Positions 8,839-16,747 of a stretch of 64,000 nt of DNA are shown piece after piece. This DNA is from an uncultured Collinsella sp. GTDB lineage: Bacteria; Actinomycetota; Coriobacteriia; Coriobacteriales; Coriobacteriaceae. Each line of letters starts with the position of its first letter. The stretch's first letter is position 1. Position numbers and translations under genes: made by a program. Below the pieces are notes generated by a model, which searched no databases, had not been told where the DNA came from, and saw only the letters and a program-made list of their open reading frames with translations. The DNA lies in contig CAAEOL010000047.1 of the NCBI GenBank assembly GCA_900757595.1, forward strand, positions 1 to 64,000, read 5' to 3'.

Positions 8839-9352
8839 ATTCGTGCTGGCTGGTGCGGTGCTCGTACTCCTCGGGGGTGATGACGTCCTCGATGCGCAGG
8901 TTGACGCCCGCCACCTCAAGGCCAGTCATCGCGGCCAGACGCTCGGTCACGCGCGCCTTAACGTCGTCGAAAATCGCGGGCGCATAGGCGCCGTACTCGA
9001 TGATGACGGAGATGTTGACGACCATGCGATTGTCATCGGTGACCTCGACCGTCACGCCCTTGGTCAGATTCTCGGCACCAAACTGCTCCTGCACAAAGTG
9101 CATGAGGTTACCCTTCATGCCAAGAACGTGCGGAACCTCGCGGGTGGCCATGGCAACGATCTTCTCGATCACACCGTTGGAATAGGTCAGCGAGTCCTCG
9201 GACTCGTCCGCTTCCTCGTCATCCTCATCCACATCGGACTCGGCCTCGACGAGCGCCTCATCCTCGAGCGTTACGTCCTCGGCCTCGGCGGTGACGGTCT
9301 CGTCTGCCTCGAGCTCGGTATCGGCCACATCGACCTTCGTATTAAAAGCCAT
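8837..9352 (-). CDS. Asp23/Gls24 family envelope stress protein
   Basis: The 171-residue protein has an acidic, low-complexity N-terminal third (residues 10-55, Glu/Asp-rich). An Asp23 domain follows (YSNGVIEKIVAMATREVPHVLGMKG, then VTVEVTDDNRMVVNISVIIEYG and ERLAAMTGLEVAGVNLRIEDV). In Staphylococcus, Asp23 lies under the membrane, anchored by AmaP, and matters for the envelope stress response. Here it is the last gene of an amaP-DUF2273-asp23 cluster, which supports that role. The ribosome site AAGGAGG is strong. Confidence 0.93.
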   Translation of the reverse strand: MAFNTKVDVADTELEADETVTAEAEDVTLEDEALVEAESDVDEDDEEADESEDSLTYSNGVIEKIVAMATREVPHVLGMKGNLMHFVQEQFGAENLTKGVTVEVTDDNRMVVNISVIIEYGAYAPAIFDDVKARVTERLAAMTGLEVAGVNLRIEDVITPEEYEHRTSQHE

Positions 9353-9396
9353 GGTTCCTCCTTATGCCTGCCGCGGATGCGACAGTCGAATACATA

Positions 9397-9774
9397 TTAG
9401 CGGCCGCTAAACAGACGGCCGAAGAAGTTGACGATCCCGTTCTCGCCGTCGCGAATTTGGCCAATTACGGCGCCGATTAGCACGAAGAATGCAATGACGA
9501 GCGTGTCCCACAGGCCGAGCGTGAGCACCAACACGGCGAGGATAAAACCTGCCACGGCGCCGAGCGTAGTGTTGGGGTGGCGCACGGCGTAGCTCCAGAT
9601 AGCAGCGCCCGTACCTTTGATGAGACCCATGGCCTCGTCAAAGTCGTTGGCGGCGCTGTCGTGCTGCTCGCCGGCCTCGGGCTTGGTGTCGGCGGACTCG
9701 CCTGCCGGCATAGCGTTCTGATCGATCGTCAGGCGCGGCGTGCGGGCGGTCTTGTCTTGGTTGGTATCACTCAC
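9397..9774 (-). CDS. DUF2273 small membrane protein
   Basis: The 125-residue protein is polar for about 60 residues, then has two adjacent hydrophobic segments (TLGAVAGFILAVLVLTLGLW and TLVIAFFVLIGAVIGQI). It ends NFFGRLFSGR, the typical end of DUF2273 proteins that accompany Asp23/AmaP. The start is GTG at 9774, eight nt inside the end of amaP and preceded by GGAGG, so translation is likely coupled. Longer in-frame starts exist but would lie wholly inside amaP. Confidence 0.85.
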   Translation of the reverse strand: MSDTNQDKTARTPRLTIDQNAMPAGESADTKPEAGEQHDSAANDFDEAMGLIKGTGAAIWSYAVRHPNTTLGAVAGFILAVLVLTLGLWDTLVIAFFVLIGAVIGQIRDGENGIVNFFGRLFSGR

Positions 9775-10312
9775 CGGAAACCTCCACGGTCTGGACGGTA
9801 GTCTTGGACGGCAAAAAACGGACGCGCGCGGTCGTGCCCGGCGTGCCGAGCATGGTGTCACAGGCCTTCTCGATGCGCTGCTGCATCGAGGTGGCAAGAG
9901 CGGCAACGTCCCTATCATCGAGCGCGATGGCCTCGACCTTAAAACGAACGTGCGACTCGTCGGAGCCTTGAACGCGCGCCTCGATATGCTCAACCATCAC
10001 GCGTTCATCGCACTCCGCCGCGGCACGGGCGCACGAGGAAAGCGCTGCGAGCGTGACCTCGATATTGCGCTCCCCCGCCGGATGCACGCAGGACGGCTCG
10101 CGACGCGCGAACATCAAGCGGAAAAAACCGATGAGCACGCCAAGCGCCACGATGGCGGCGCACACCGTAACGACGACGCGAGGCATGGTGTCACGCAATA
10201 GCAACATAAAGCGATACGTATACGGTCCCCAGAACTGGCAGACAAGCGTACCCAGCGCCACGATGGCGGCGGCAAGATACACGATCGCTAGGGCTCGTTT
10301 GAGTACGCGCAC
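9767..10312 (-). CDS. amaP: AmaP-like alkaline shock membrane anchor protein
   Basis: The 181-residue protein has two N-terminal membrane helices (residues about 8-28 and 48-70). It also has a C-terminal cytoplasmic domain with repeated valine-rich strands (IEARVQGSDESHVRFKVEAI) resembling the Asp23 fold, which is the AmaP architecture. In staphylococci AmaP tethers Asp23 to the membrane. I chose a GTG start (VRVLKRALA) behind GAAGGGAG; the frame is open 130 nt upstream without a better site. It overlaps DUF2273 by 8 nt. Confidence 0.8.
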   Translation of the reverse strand: MRVLKRALAIVYLAAAIVALGTLVCQFWGPYTYRFMLLLRDTMPRVVVTVCAAIVALGVLIGFFRLMFARREPSCVHPAGERNIEVTLAALSSCARAAAECDERVMVEHIEARVQGSDESHVRFKVEAIALDDRDVAALATSMQQRIEKACDTMLGTPGTTARVRFLPSKTTVQTVEVSGE

Positions 10313-10370
10313 GCGCGCTCCCTTCAGGTTTCGGTCCACAGAATGCAAAACGATTCGCATCATTATAAAA

Positions 10371-10408
10371 GAGCCGGGTCCGGTGCCATACGCACGCGGA
10401 TCCGGCTC
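10371..10408 (-). terminator. Terminator of yebC
   Basis: GAGCCGGGTCCG pairs with CGGATCCGGCTC. On the minus strand it is followed by TTTTATAAT, a proper T-run. Confidence 0.85.
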
Positions 10409-10477
10409 ATCTATTCCACGAGGCTTGCATGCTCGCTTCATTATGCCCAGATATGCACGGCTTAACCCGTGCAGGCG

Positions 10478-11284
10478 CTACTCCTCCTCGAGGGCAGCGA
10501 TGACCTCGTCGGTCATGTCCATGGTGCTGTAGACGTCCTGGACGTCGTCGAGCTCCTCGAGACGGTCGATGAGGCGCTGAACCTTCTTGGCGTCGGTACC
10601 GGAGACCTCGGTCGGGGTGGTCGGAACCATGGTGGTCTCGGAACCCTTGACCTGGACGCCCTGCTCCTCGAGTGCCTTGGAGACAGCCATGACGTCGTTA
10701 GCAGCGGTCCAGACGATCCACTCCTCGCCGGCGTCCTCGTAGTCCTCGCCACCGGCCTCGGCGATTGCCATCATGAACTCATCCTCGTCACCGGCAGCAC
10801 CGTTGGCGATCATGGTCTCCTTCTTGGCGTTCTCGTCCAGGATCTCCTTGGCGACGACGATCTGGCCCTTGCGCTCAAACTGGAAGGCGACGGAGCCGGA
10901 AGTGCCCAGGTTGCCACCAGCGTGGGAGAAAGCGGAACGGACATCGGCGGCAGTACGGTTGCGGTTGTCGGTCAGGCAGTCAACGTAGACGGCGACACCG
11001 GCGGGACCATAGCCCTCGTACACGATGTTCTCGTAGACGGCGGCATCGGCACCCGAACCAAAGGCCTTGTCGATAGCGGACTTGATCTTGTCCTTGGGCA
11101 TGGACTGAGCCTTGGCCTTAGCAACGGCAGCGGCGAGGCTGGCGTTGTTCTCGGGCAGCGGGTCACCGCCGAGACGGGCAGCAACGGTGATGTTGCGGCT
11201 CAGCTTGGAGAAGAGGGCGGAACGCTTGGCGTCCTGCGCGCCCTTACGATGCTTGGTTGTGGCCCACTTAGAGTGTCCGGACAT
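10478..11284 (-). CDS. YebC/PmpR (TACO1) family protein
   Basis: This is a YebC-family protein of 268 residues, slightly longer than usual because of an acidic insertion (GDEDEFMMAIAEAGGEDYED) in domain II. The N-terminal signature MSGHSKWATTKHRKGAQDAKR is diagnostic, followed by ENIVYEGYGPAGVAVYVDCLTDN. Members are described as transcription regulators (PmpR) and as translation factors that relieve ribosome stalling at proline stretches. A ribosome site AGGAGA precedes the start. It is monocistronic, with its own terminator. Confidence 0.96.
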   Translation of the reverse strand: MSGHSKWATTKHRKGAQDAKRSALFSKLSRNITVAARLGGDPLPENNASLAAAVAKAKAQSMPKDKIKSAIDKAFGSGADAAVYENIVYEGYGPAGVAVYVDCLTDNRNRTAADVRSAFSHAGGNLGTSGSVAFQFERKGQIVVAKEILDENAKKETMIANGAAGDEDEFMMAIAEAGGEDYEDAGEEWIVWTAANDVMAVSKALEEQGVQVKGSETTMVPTTPTEVSGTDAKKVQRLIDRLEELDDVQDVYSTMDMTDEVIAALEEE

Positions 11285-11414
11285 ACGTGTCTCCTATCGG
11301 TTTCGACCTAAAGCCCAGCGCAGACGCTCGGGCAATATAAACAAACGTCGTTATGATATACCTACTGGCCTGCGAGATAAACCCCAAAATGAAGGCGTCG
11401 TGATGATGCCACCC

Positions 11415-11449
11415 TTTGGTGCAAAGCAACCTGTCCCCTTTGCACCAAA
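11415..11449 (-). repeat. CTGTCCC-type hairpin abutting DUF6020 stop
   Basis: A perfect 12-bp stem (TTTGGTGCAAAG with CTTTGCACCAAA) carries the loop CAACCTGTCCC. Its right arm ends one base before the TAA stop codon of the DUF6020 gene. The stem sequence is unrelated to the AACCTGCC copies, but the loop is the same. Confidence 0.85.
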
Positions 11450-13633
11450 TTAGGACCAGAGGAGGTCGCTGCGAGTGATGGTGGCGCCGATGGCAAAGGG
11501 CATGCAGGCGATGACCGGATACAGGTAGCGCATGTAGGTCGAGCCGTTGCAGGGACCGATCAGACACACGGCGAGCACGCCCAGCAGCGGCACCCAAATG
11601 GCCAGCCCGCGCCACGAATGGCGGCGCAACAGGTAGACCACCACGGCGATCATAATCCACACGTAAGTAGCCGAGCTCATGGTGAGCGAGATAAACGGGA
11701 TGCGCTGTACTGCCACGCGATACAGGTTGATCAGGTGGTCGCACCAGCGCACAACCTTGCTATCGACCGGATGGAAGTCAAAGTACTTGAGGTTATCGGG
11801 CTTCGCCATAATCTCGGCACTGCGCGCCGTGCTGTAGACCCACGCATCGCGGGCGCTCGGATAAAAGTAGCCGTAGTAGTTATTGATGAGCGCCGAGATA
11901 TAGCACTCGGGATCCTTTTTGAACATCTGGGCCCACACCTCAAAATAGGCCTTGATGTCTTCCTGCGAAGCGTACTCGTTAAAGCAGTTCTTGACGGCGT
12001 CGGACTTGTCGGGGTTGTAACGGCGGCCCAGATTGTCGTACTTGAGCACACGGTCGATCACGGCACGCTCTTCGTCGGTCACCAAGCCGTCGCAAGGAGC
12101 CTCCACGATGGTACCGTCCTCCTTAACCGTGGGATTGACGCCCGAGTTGAGGCCGTCGTGCTTTTGGACGAAACGAGCCGTCTGCTGGAACGGAATCGAG
12201 AGGATTTCGCGCTTGGAACCAGGAGTGATATCGTGCGCCGGCATAAAGACCTTGGTGAAGTACATATTAGAGGCAAGGCAGAGTCCAAGCACCGCAAGAA
12301 CTCCCACCCAGCGGAAACGCGAGATGGCGCCCGAAGGCGCAGCGCCGGCCTGCTTGACTGCACGACGAGCCACATGCGCGTCCCATGCGCAAAACGCCGC
12401 TGCGATTACGCATGCCGCCAGGGGAAACACCAGGCCGCCGTTGCGCAGAAACGTGGAACCCATGGCACCCAGAGCGAGCAGCAGCCAGTCATGGCGCGCA
12501 AAGAGCACGGGCCTCTGTTCGCCCGCACGCTCGGCATTGGCATCGCGACGGGGCAGGCCGCAGGCCACGAGCTTCACGGTCTGCACCAACAGCACCAAAA
12601 ACGCGTCGGCAAACAGCACATCTTTGGTAAGCAGGGCCGCGTAGTTGGAGAACATGGGCATAAACACAAAGAACAGCAAGATCACGCCGCGGATCGGCAA
12701 GCTCACGCCCAGCTTGCGCAGCGACGAGATGGAATAGGCCATGCAGGCGGCCGTAATGACGAACTGAGCGCAGGTGTAGATGGCAAGACCTGCGTTGGCA
12801 CTGTTGAACAGTGAAAGCCCCAGCTGGACGCACGAACCGATGATAGCCGTGTGTACCACGGGGTGATGTCCGTTGAGCAACACATTGGGATTGAGCAGAC
12901 GCAGGTAGTCACTCGTGCCGTTGGGGTAGTTGAACCACTGGCGAATCTGCGCACCCGTATCTCCCATAAAAAGGCCGGGCAGCGAAGCGATAAGTGTGGG
13001 CGCCCAGGCGATCACAAGCACCAGGAAGGGCCCGGCAAAGGGATGGACCGAGAGCACGGCGTGAGCCACACGCCATACGCGGCCAAAGTGCGCTTCGGAA
13101 AACGGAATGCGCCGAGAGCTCAGCCAATCTAGACACTCAAAAGCCAGGTAGAAGGCAACGACCGCCAAGAGCATCCAGCCCGCACCGCCTATCCAGGCGC
13201 AGATGATGCGGGCCTTGTCGCCGAGTACGATCTCGGCAGAATCGGTGAGGTCGTAGCTGCGGCCAAACACCATGCAGACGGCAAAGAACAGCGACGGAAG
13301 GATCACCGAAGGACGCCAAGCATCGCCGCGGCCAAAGAATACGTAGCGAAACGGCAGAGTGAGCAGGCAGGCAAGCGCAAGCAGCATGACCGCGTCGGTA
13401 TGGCCGGCAAACGAGAGGAGCACCTCGTAGCACACGTACAGCATGCCCGAGGCTTTGGGGTCAATCGCCAAGACTGCGTTGCTCGACACCGGGGCAGGAT
13501 CGATGGAAAACGCCGTGGTCGCCAACAGCGCGAGCAGAAATGCGATGAGCGTCTGCTTGGCGGGGTAGCGCTTAAACCAGACGATGCGGGCAGCGTCGCG
13601 CGCAGCCGTTGTGGAGAGGTCGGAATCCTTCAC
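11450..13633 (-). CDS. DUF6020-type large polytopic membrane protein
   Basis: The 727-residue protein has roughly 12-14 predicted membrane helices. One long extracytoplasmic region (residues about 480-640) contains conserved-looking segments such as SIPFQQTARFVQKH and ARDAWVYSTARSAE, and four C-terminal helices follow. This layout matches DUF6020, often compared with GT-C glycosyltransferases such as the DUF2142/PMT group. The segment MGDTGAQIRQWFNYPNG in an early loop may correspond to the acidic GT-C loop. The start is GTG behind AGAAAGG. No glycan gene is adjacent; the role is inferred only from family shape. Confidence 0.75.
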   Translation of the reverse strand: MKDSDLSTTAARDAARIVWFKRYPAKQTLIAFLLALLATTAFSIDPAPVSSNAVLAIDPKASGMLYVCYEVLLSFAGHTDAVMLLALACLLTLPFRYVFFGRGDAWRPSVILPSLFFAVCMVFGRSYDLTDSAEIVLGDKARIICAWIGGAGWMLLAVVAFYLAFECLDWLSSRRIPFSEAHFGRVWRVAHAVLSVHPFAGPFLVLVIAWAPTLIASLPGLFMGDTGAQIRQWFNYPNGTSDYLRLLNPNVLLNGHHPVVHTAIIGSCVQLGLSLFNSANAGLAIYTCAQFVITAACMAYSISSLRKLGVSLPIRGVILLFFVFMPMFSNYAALLTKDVLFADAFLVLLVQTVKLVACGLPRRDANAERAGEQRPVLFARHDWLLLALGAMGSTFLRNGGLVFPLAACVIAAAFCAWDAHVARRAVKQAGAAPSGAISRFRWVGVLAVLGLCLASNMYFTKVFMPAHDITPGSKREILSIPFQQTARFVQKHDGLNSGVNPTVKEDGTIVEAPCDGLVTDEERAVIDRVLKYDNLGRRYNPDKSDAVKNCFNEYASQEDIKAYFEVWAQMFKKDPECYISALINNYYGYFYPSARDAWVYSTARSAEIMAKPDNLKYFDFHPVDSKVVRWCDHLINLYRVAVQRIPFISLTMSSATYVWIMIAVVVYLLRRHSWRGLAIWVPLLGVLAVCLIGPCNGSTYMRYLYPVIACMPFAIGATITRSDLLWS

Positions 13634-13673
13634 AGTCCGAAAGCCTTTCTAGAAACCTATCAAACTCGGCAAG

Positions 13674-13708
13674 ACCACCACAAAGGTGCCTGTCCCCTTT
13701 GTGGTGGT
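13674..13708 (-). repeat. CTGTCCC-type hairpin after lgt
   Basis: ACCACCACAAAGG pairs perfectly with CCTTTGTGGTGGT over the loop TGCCTGTCC, 8 nt beyond the lgt TAA stop. It lies between lgt and the DUF6020 gene on the minus strand. Confidence 0.85.
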
Positions 13709-13716
13709 TTTGGTGG

Positions 13717-14538
13717 TTAGGCGTCCAGGTAGACGCGCTGGGGCTGGTTGCGGCGACGGGCGAAAATGATGAGCGCCAGGCCGGCGATCACGAGCGGCAA
13801 ACTCAGCAGCTGACCCATGGTGATGACGCCTCCCAGCAGATAACCCAACTGGGCATCGGGCACGCGCACGAACTCAACGAGAAAGCGGACGATGCCGTAC
13901 CCCATCACGAACACGCCCATAAACGTACCCTGGGGCAGCAGCGGCTTTTTGCGGCTGAGCACCTGTAAAAAACAGAAGAGCACGACGCCCTCAAGAAACG
14001 CCTCGTAGAGCTGGGAGGGATGGCGCGGCATATCGCCCGCGGTGCCGCCAAAGACCACACCCCAGGGCAGATCGGTCGGCTTACCCCACAGCTCACCGTT
14101 GACGAAATTGGCACAACGGCCCAGGCACAGGGCCAGCGGGGCACCGATCACAGCAAGGTCGGCGATGGTCCAGGCGTCGAGCTTATACATGCGGCACACG
14201 ATGATGCCGCCCAAGATGCCGCCCACCAGGCCGCCGTGGAAGCTCATACCCCCCTCGTTGGTGGCAAAGATCTCGAGCGGATGGGCCCAATAGTAGCCAT
14301 CGCCGTAAAAGACGACGTAAAACAGGCGCGCGCCGATAATGAGACCAAAGACCGCGCCGACCACGACGCTCGTCAGGTCATCGATCGTGATGTCGAAGCC
14401 CCAACGACGTTGCGTGCGGTACATAACGACCGCCGTGAGCAGAGCGCCGACCACATAGGCCAGACCGTACCAGTAGATCGTGATGGGGCCCGCCGAGATC
14501 GCAACGGGGTCAAGCATATGGTAGAGGTCGTTGAGCAT
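13717..14538 (-). CDS. lgt: Prolipoprotein diacylglyceryl transferase Lgt
   Basis: Lgt transfers diacylglycerol from phosphatidylglycerol to the lipobox cysteine of prolipoproteins in the membrane. The 273-residue, seven-helix protein has the family signature GRCANFVNGELWGKPT near residues 135-150. The catalytic-region residues are in FHGGLVGGILGG (His-Gly-Gly) and in RHPSQLYEAFLEG. AGGGGATCGAT precedes the ATG. Its substrate class is represented nearby by the LAGC lipoprotein at 36.2 kb. Confidence 0.97.
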   Translation of the reverse strand: MLNDLYHMLDPVAISAGPITIYWYGLAYVVGALLTAVVMYRTQRRWGFDITIDDLTSVVVGAVFGLIIGARLFYVVFYGDGYYWAHPLEIFATNEGGMSFHGGLVGGILGGIIVCRMYKLDAWTIADLAVIGAPLALCLGRCANFVNGELWGKPTDLPWGVVFGGTAGDMPRHPSQLYEAFLEGVVLFCFLQVLSRKKPLLPQGTFMGVFVMGYGIVRFLVEFVRVPDAQLGYLLGGVITMGQLLSLPLVIAGLALIIFARRRNQPQRVYLDA

Positions 14539-14564
14539 ATCGATCCCCTGCTCCCTACATACAA

Positions 14565-14597
14565 ATGCGGCCGCGGGCCTTGCGCTCGCAGCCGCAT
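14565..14597 (-). terminator. Hairpin between NifU-like gene and lgt
   Basis: ATGCGGC pairs with GCCGCAT, enclosing a second GC-rich stem. It is followed by TTTGTATG on the minus strand, so it is a likely, moderate terminator for the NifU-like gene upstream of lgt. Confidence 0.5.
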
Positions 14598-14646
14598 ATC
14601 TGGGCGTAACGTCTATGCGGAGCGTACCGTCCGCAGCTTTCGCATC

Positions 14647-14925
14647 TTAGAACGGCGCGTACTCGTCGTACAGGTCCTCGGCCTCGCCGGAAGCATTGAC
14701 CTGCTCAACGCGGGTAACGCCGGGCACGTGCTCCTTCAGGATGCGCTCGATGCCCATCGACAGGGTCAGCGAGCTCATGGGGCAACCGGCGCAGGCGCCC
14801 TGCAGTTCCAGCTTGACAACGCCCTCGTCGTCGACGCCCACATACTCCATATCGCCGCCGTCGGCCTGCAGGTTGGGGCGAATCTCTTCAAGAACCTTCT
14901 TAAGCAGCTCTTCGTTAACAGCCAC
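14647..14925 (-). CDS. NifU C-terminal domain iron-sulfur carrier protein
   Basis: The 92-residue protein is a stand-alone NifU C-terminal domain (Nfu type) that binds or carries a [4Fe-4S] cluster for delivery to target enzymes. The cluster cysteines are in the CxxC motif ACAGCPMSSLTLSMGIE, preceded by the family motif RPNLQADGGDMEYVGVDDEG. The start is GTG behind AAAGGAG. No isc or suf gene lies in the window. Confidence 0.94.
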   Translation of the reverse strand: MAVNEELLKKVLEEIRPNLQADGGDMEYVGVDDEGVVKLELQGACAGCPMSSLTLSMGIERILKEHVPGVTRVEQVNASGEAEDLYDEYAPF

Positions 14926-14947
14926 AGGGGCTCCTTTCTCACAATAA

Positions 14948-14963
14948 CGCGGGCATGCCCGCG
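14948..14963. promoter_or_regulatory. Perfect 16-bp palindrome upstream of the NifU-like gene
   Basis: CGCGGGCATGCCCGCG is fully self-complementary and sits 22 nt upstream of the GTG start. It could be an operator or a small transcript hairpin; no binding protein can be named. Confidence 0.4.
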
Positions 14964-15096
14964 GACAGAAGCTATGTTACTACAGCCATGTACCCGCTCA
15001 CGAGCCGTCCATGCGCGCAGACGCGACTTTCACGAGTAGTCAATTTGGGACGGGTCTCTTGTTGGCTGTTTTGCCGCCAGCTGGCGTTGGCACGCG

Positions 15097-15621
15097 CTAC
15101 TGCTGAGCCTGTCCCCCGGTACCAATCTGGACATCGACGATGACCTGGCGGTAGCTGATGCCGCAAGAGTCGAGAATGCGGCGGCTGATACGGCCGTCAT
15201 CGGTATCGGCATACTTATTGTCCAGGTAGACGACCTCGCCCACGCCCACCTGCGCCAGGATCTTGGCGCAGTCGTGGCACGGAAACAGCGTGACGTAGAC
15301 CGTGGAACCCTCAAGGTCCTTGAGCGAGCCGCGGTAGTTGAGCACGGCGTTGGCCTCGGCATGCACCACGTAGTTGTGCTTATCCTGCAACGGGTCGTCG
15401 CTCGTGCCCCACGGGAAAAAGTCGTCGTTGAGCGCTGAGGGCGTACCGTTGTAGCCCACCGAAAGGATGCGGTGGTTGGTGTTGGCGATGCACGCGCCCA
15501 CCTGCGTGTTGGGGTCCTTACTGCGGCGCTGCGCGGCGATGGCCACGCTCATAAAGAACTCATCCCAGCTAATGACGTCGCGGCGCTTGCCCGACGCGGT
15601 TTGATGAAGATCGTCCGACAT
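15097..15621 (-). CDS. dCMP deaminase family protein (ComEB-like)
   Basis: This is a zinc-dependent deoxycytidylate deaminase that makes dUMP for thymidylate synthesis; Gram-positive homologues are also called ComEB. The 174-residue protein has the zinc and catalytic motifs HAEANAVLN (His-Ala-Glu) and PCHDCAKIL (Pro-Cys-x-x-Cys), plus the N-terminal SWDEFFMSVA. The chosen ATG (MSDDLHQ) follows GGAGG at 8 nt; a longer start 36 nt upstream lacks a site. Confidence 0.93.
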   Translation of the reverse strand: MSDDLHQTASGKRRDVISWDEFFMSVAIAAQRRSKDPNTQVGACIANTNHRILSVGYNGTPSALNDDFFPWGTSDDPLQDKHNYVVHAEANAVLNYRGSLKDLEGSTVYVTLFPCHDCAKILAQVGVGEVVYLDNKYADTDDGRISRRILDSCGISYRQVIVDVQIGTGGQAQQ

Positions 15622-15703
15622 GGCAGACACCTCCGAAATCGCAATAGTTTGACCCATTGTAGCAGGTGAAAGGTAGGGGCGCTTATCCCACCAGCCCCCC
15701 GCC

Positions 15704-16555
15704 CTACGCGCGGCGGGGCTTTTGGTTGATGTGGTAGAGCTCGGCGAGACCCCGCAGCGTCAACGCGTCATCGACCGTCAGGCTATGGCCGACCAGCGCC
15801 GCAAGTGCCTCGGCATCGTCGCCGGTAATGACGATTGGCACATCACCCTCCCCCGCGGCCTTGGTCGCGCGCATCTCGGCAAGCACCATGTCGAGCATGC
15901 CGTCGATGCGGGCCACCTCGCCCAGAACCACGCCCGAGCGCATGGCCTCACGCGTGTTGCGGCCGATGACGTGTGTCGGCGCCGAGGGCTCAACCTGAGG
16001 CAGGCGCGCTGCTGCCGCCGAAAGTGAGCGGGCGCCGAGCGCCAGCCCCGGCGCGATAACGCCGCCGGCAAAGGTACCGTGCGCGTCGATGACCTCGATA
16101 TTGGTCGTGGTGCCTAGGTCGATCACGATGCACGGCGAGCCGTAGACGGCGCGGGCCGCCACGGCATCGGCGATGCGGTCGGGGCCGATTTCGGCCGGAT
16201 CGTCGTAGTGCACGGGCATGCCGGTCTTAAGTCCCGGCCCCACGGTGAGCACGCGCCCCGTGCAGGTGCGGGAAAGCGCCGCCTTCCACGGGCGCTCGAG
16301 CGCCGGGACCACGCAGCTCAGCACAGCAGCCGCAGGCACAAGCGCACCTGGCATGCCCGCATCGGCCGCCAGCGCGGCCATGACCTGCACGAGACGCATG
16401 CGCGCCTCGTCTGCTGTGATGCTCGACGGCGTGGTGATCTCGCACGTCGCAAGCGGACATTCCTGCGCCGCGGCCGAATCCTCTGCAAACAGGCCAAAGC
16501 GAATGAACGTGTTGCCCACGTCGACCGTCAATATATATGCGCACCCATTAAGCAT
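15704..16555 (-). CDS. coaX: Type III pantothenate kinase CoaX
   Basis: CoaX performs the first step of coenzyme A synthesis, phosphorylating pantothenate with ATP. The 283-residue protein has the ASKHA-fold phosphate motif TVDVGNTFIRFGLF at residues 9-22. It also has the pantothenate-side GPDRIADAVAARAVYG and the second phosphate motif VIDLGTTTNIEVID. The start at 16555 is preceded by AAAGGAG; the frame is open 54 nt upstream without a site. It is divergent from the OPT transporter. Confidence 0.95.
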   Translation of the reverse strand: MLNGCAYILTVDVGNTFIRFGLFAEDSAAAQECPLATCEITTPSSITADEARMRLVQVMAALAADAGMPGALVPAAAVLSCVVPALERPWKAALSRTCTGRVLTVGPGLKTGMPVHYDDPAEIGPDRIADAVAARAVYGSPCIVIDLGTTTNIEVIDAHGTFAGGVIAPGLALGARSLSAAAARLPQVEPSAPTHVIGRNTREAMRSGVVLGEVARIDGMLDMVLAEMRATKAAGEGDVPIVITGDDAEALAALVGHSLTVDDALTLRGLAELYHINQKPRRA

Positions 16556-16747
16556 CGTCGGCGCTCCTTTCGTCTGCCCAGCAGTATATCGCCTACCTAA
16601 ACCAGTCATCCCAAAATGACTAGCTTGCGGCTATACTGGTGCGCGGTCGTTTGCGAGCTCACGCGGCGACCCTTGGTAACCCGACTTCCCGCGCCGTATC
16701 CGTAACGGCGCTCCCGGGGGAAGCGGATATACGCAAAGGAGTTTTAT

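Noticed and set aside
16610..16747. Possible riboswitch upstream of the OPT transporter
   Set aside because: A CGCCGT...ACGGCG hairpin is present, but I could match no known aptamer signature.
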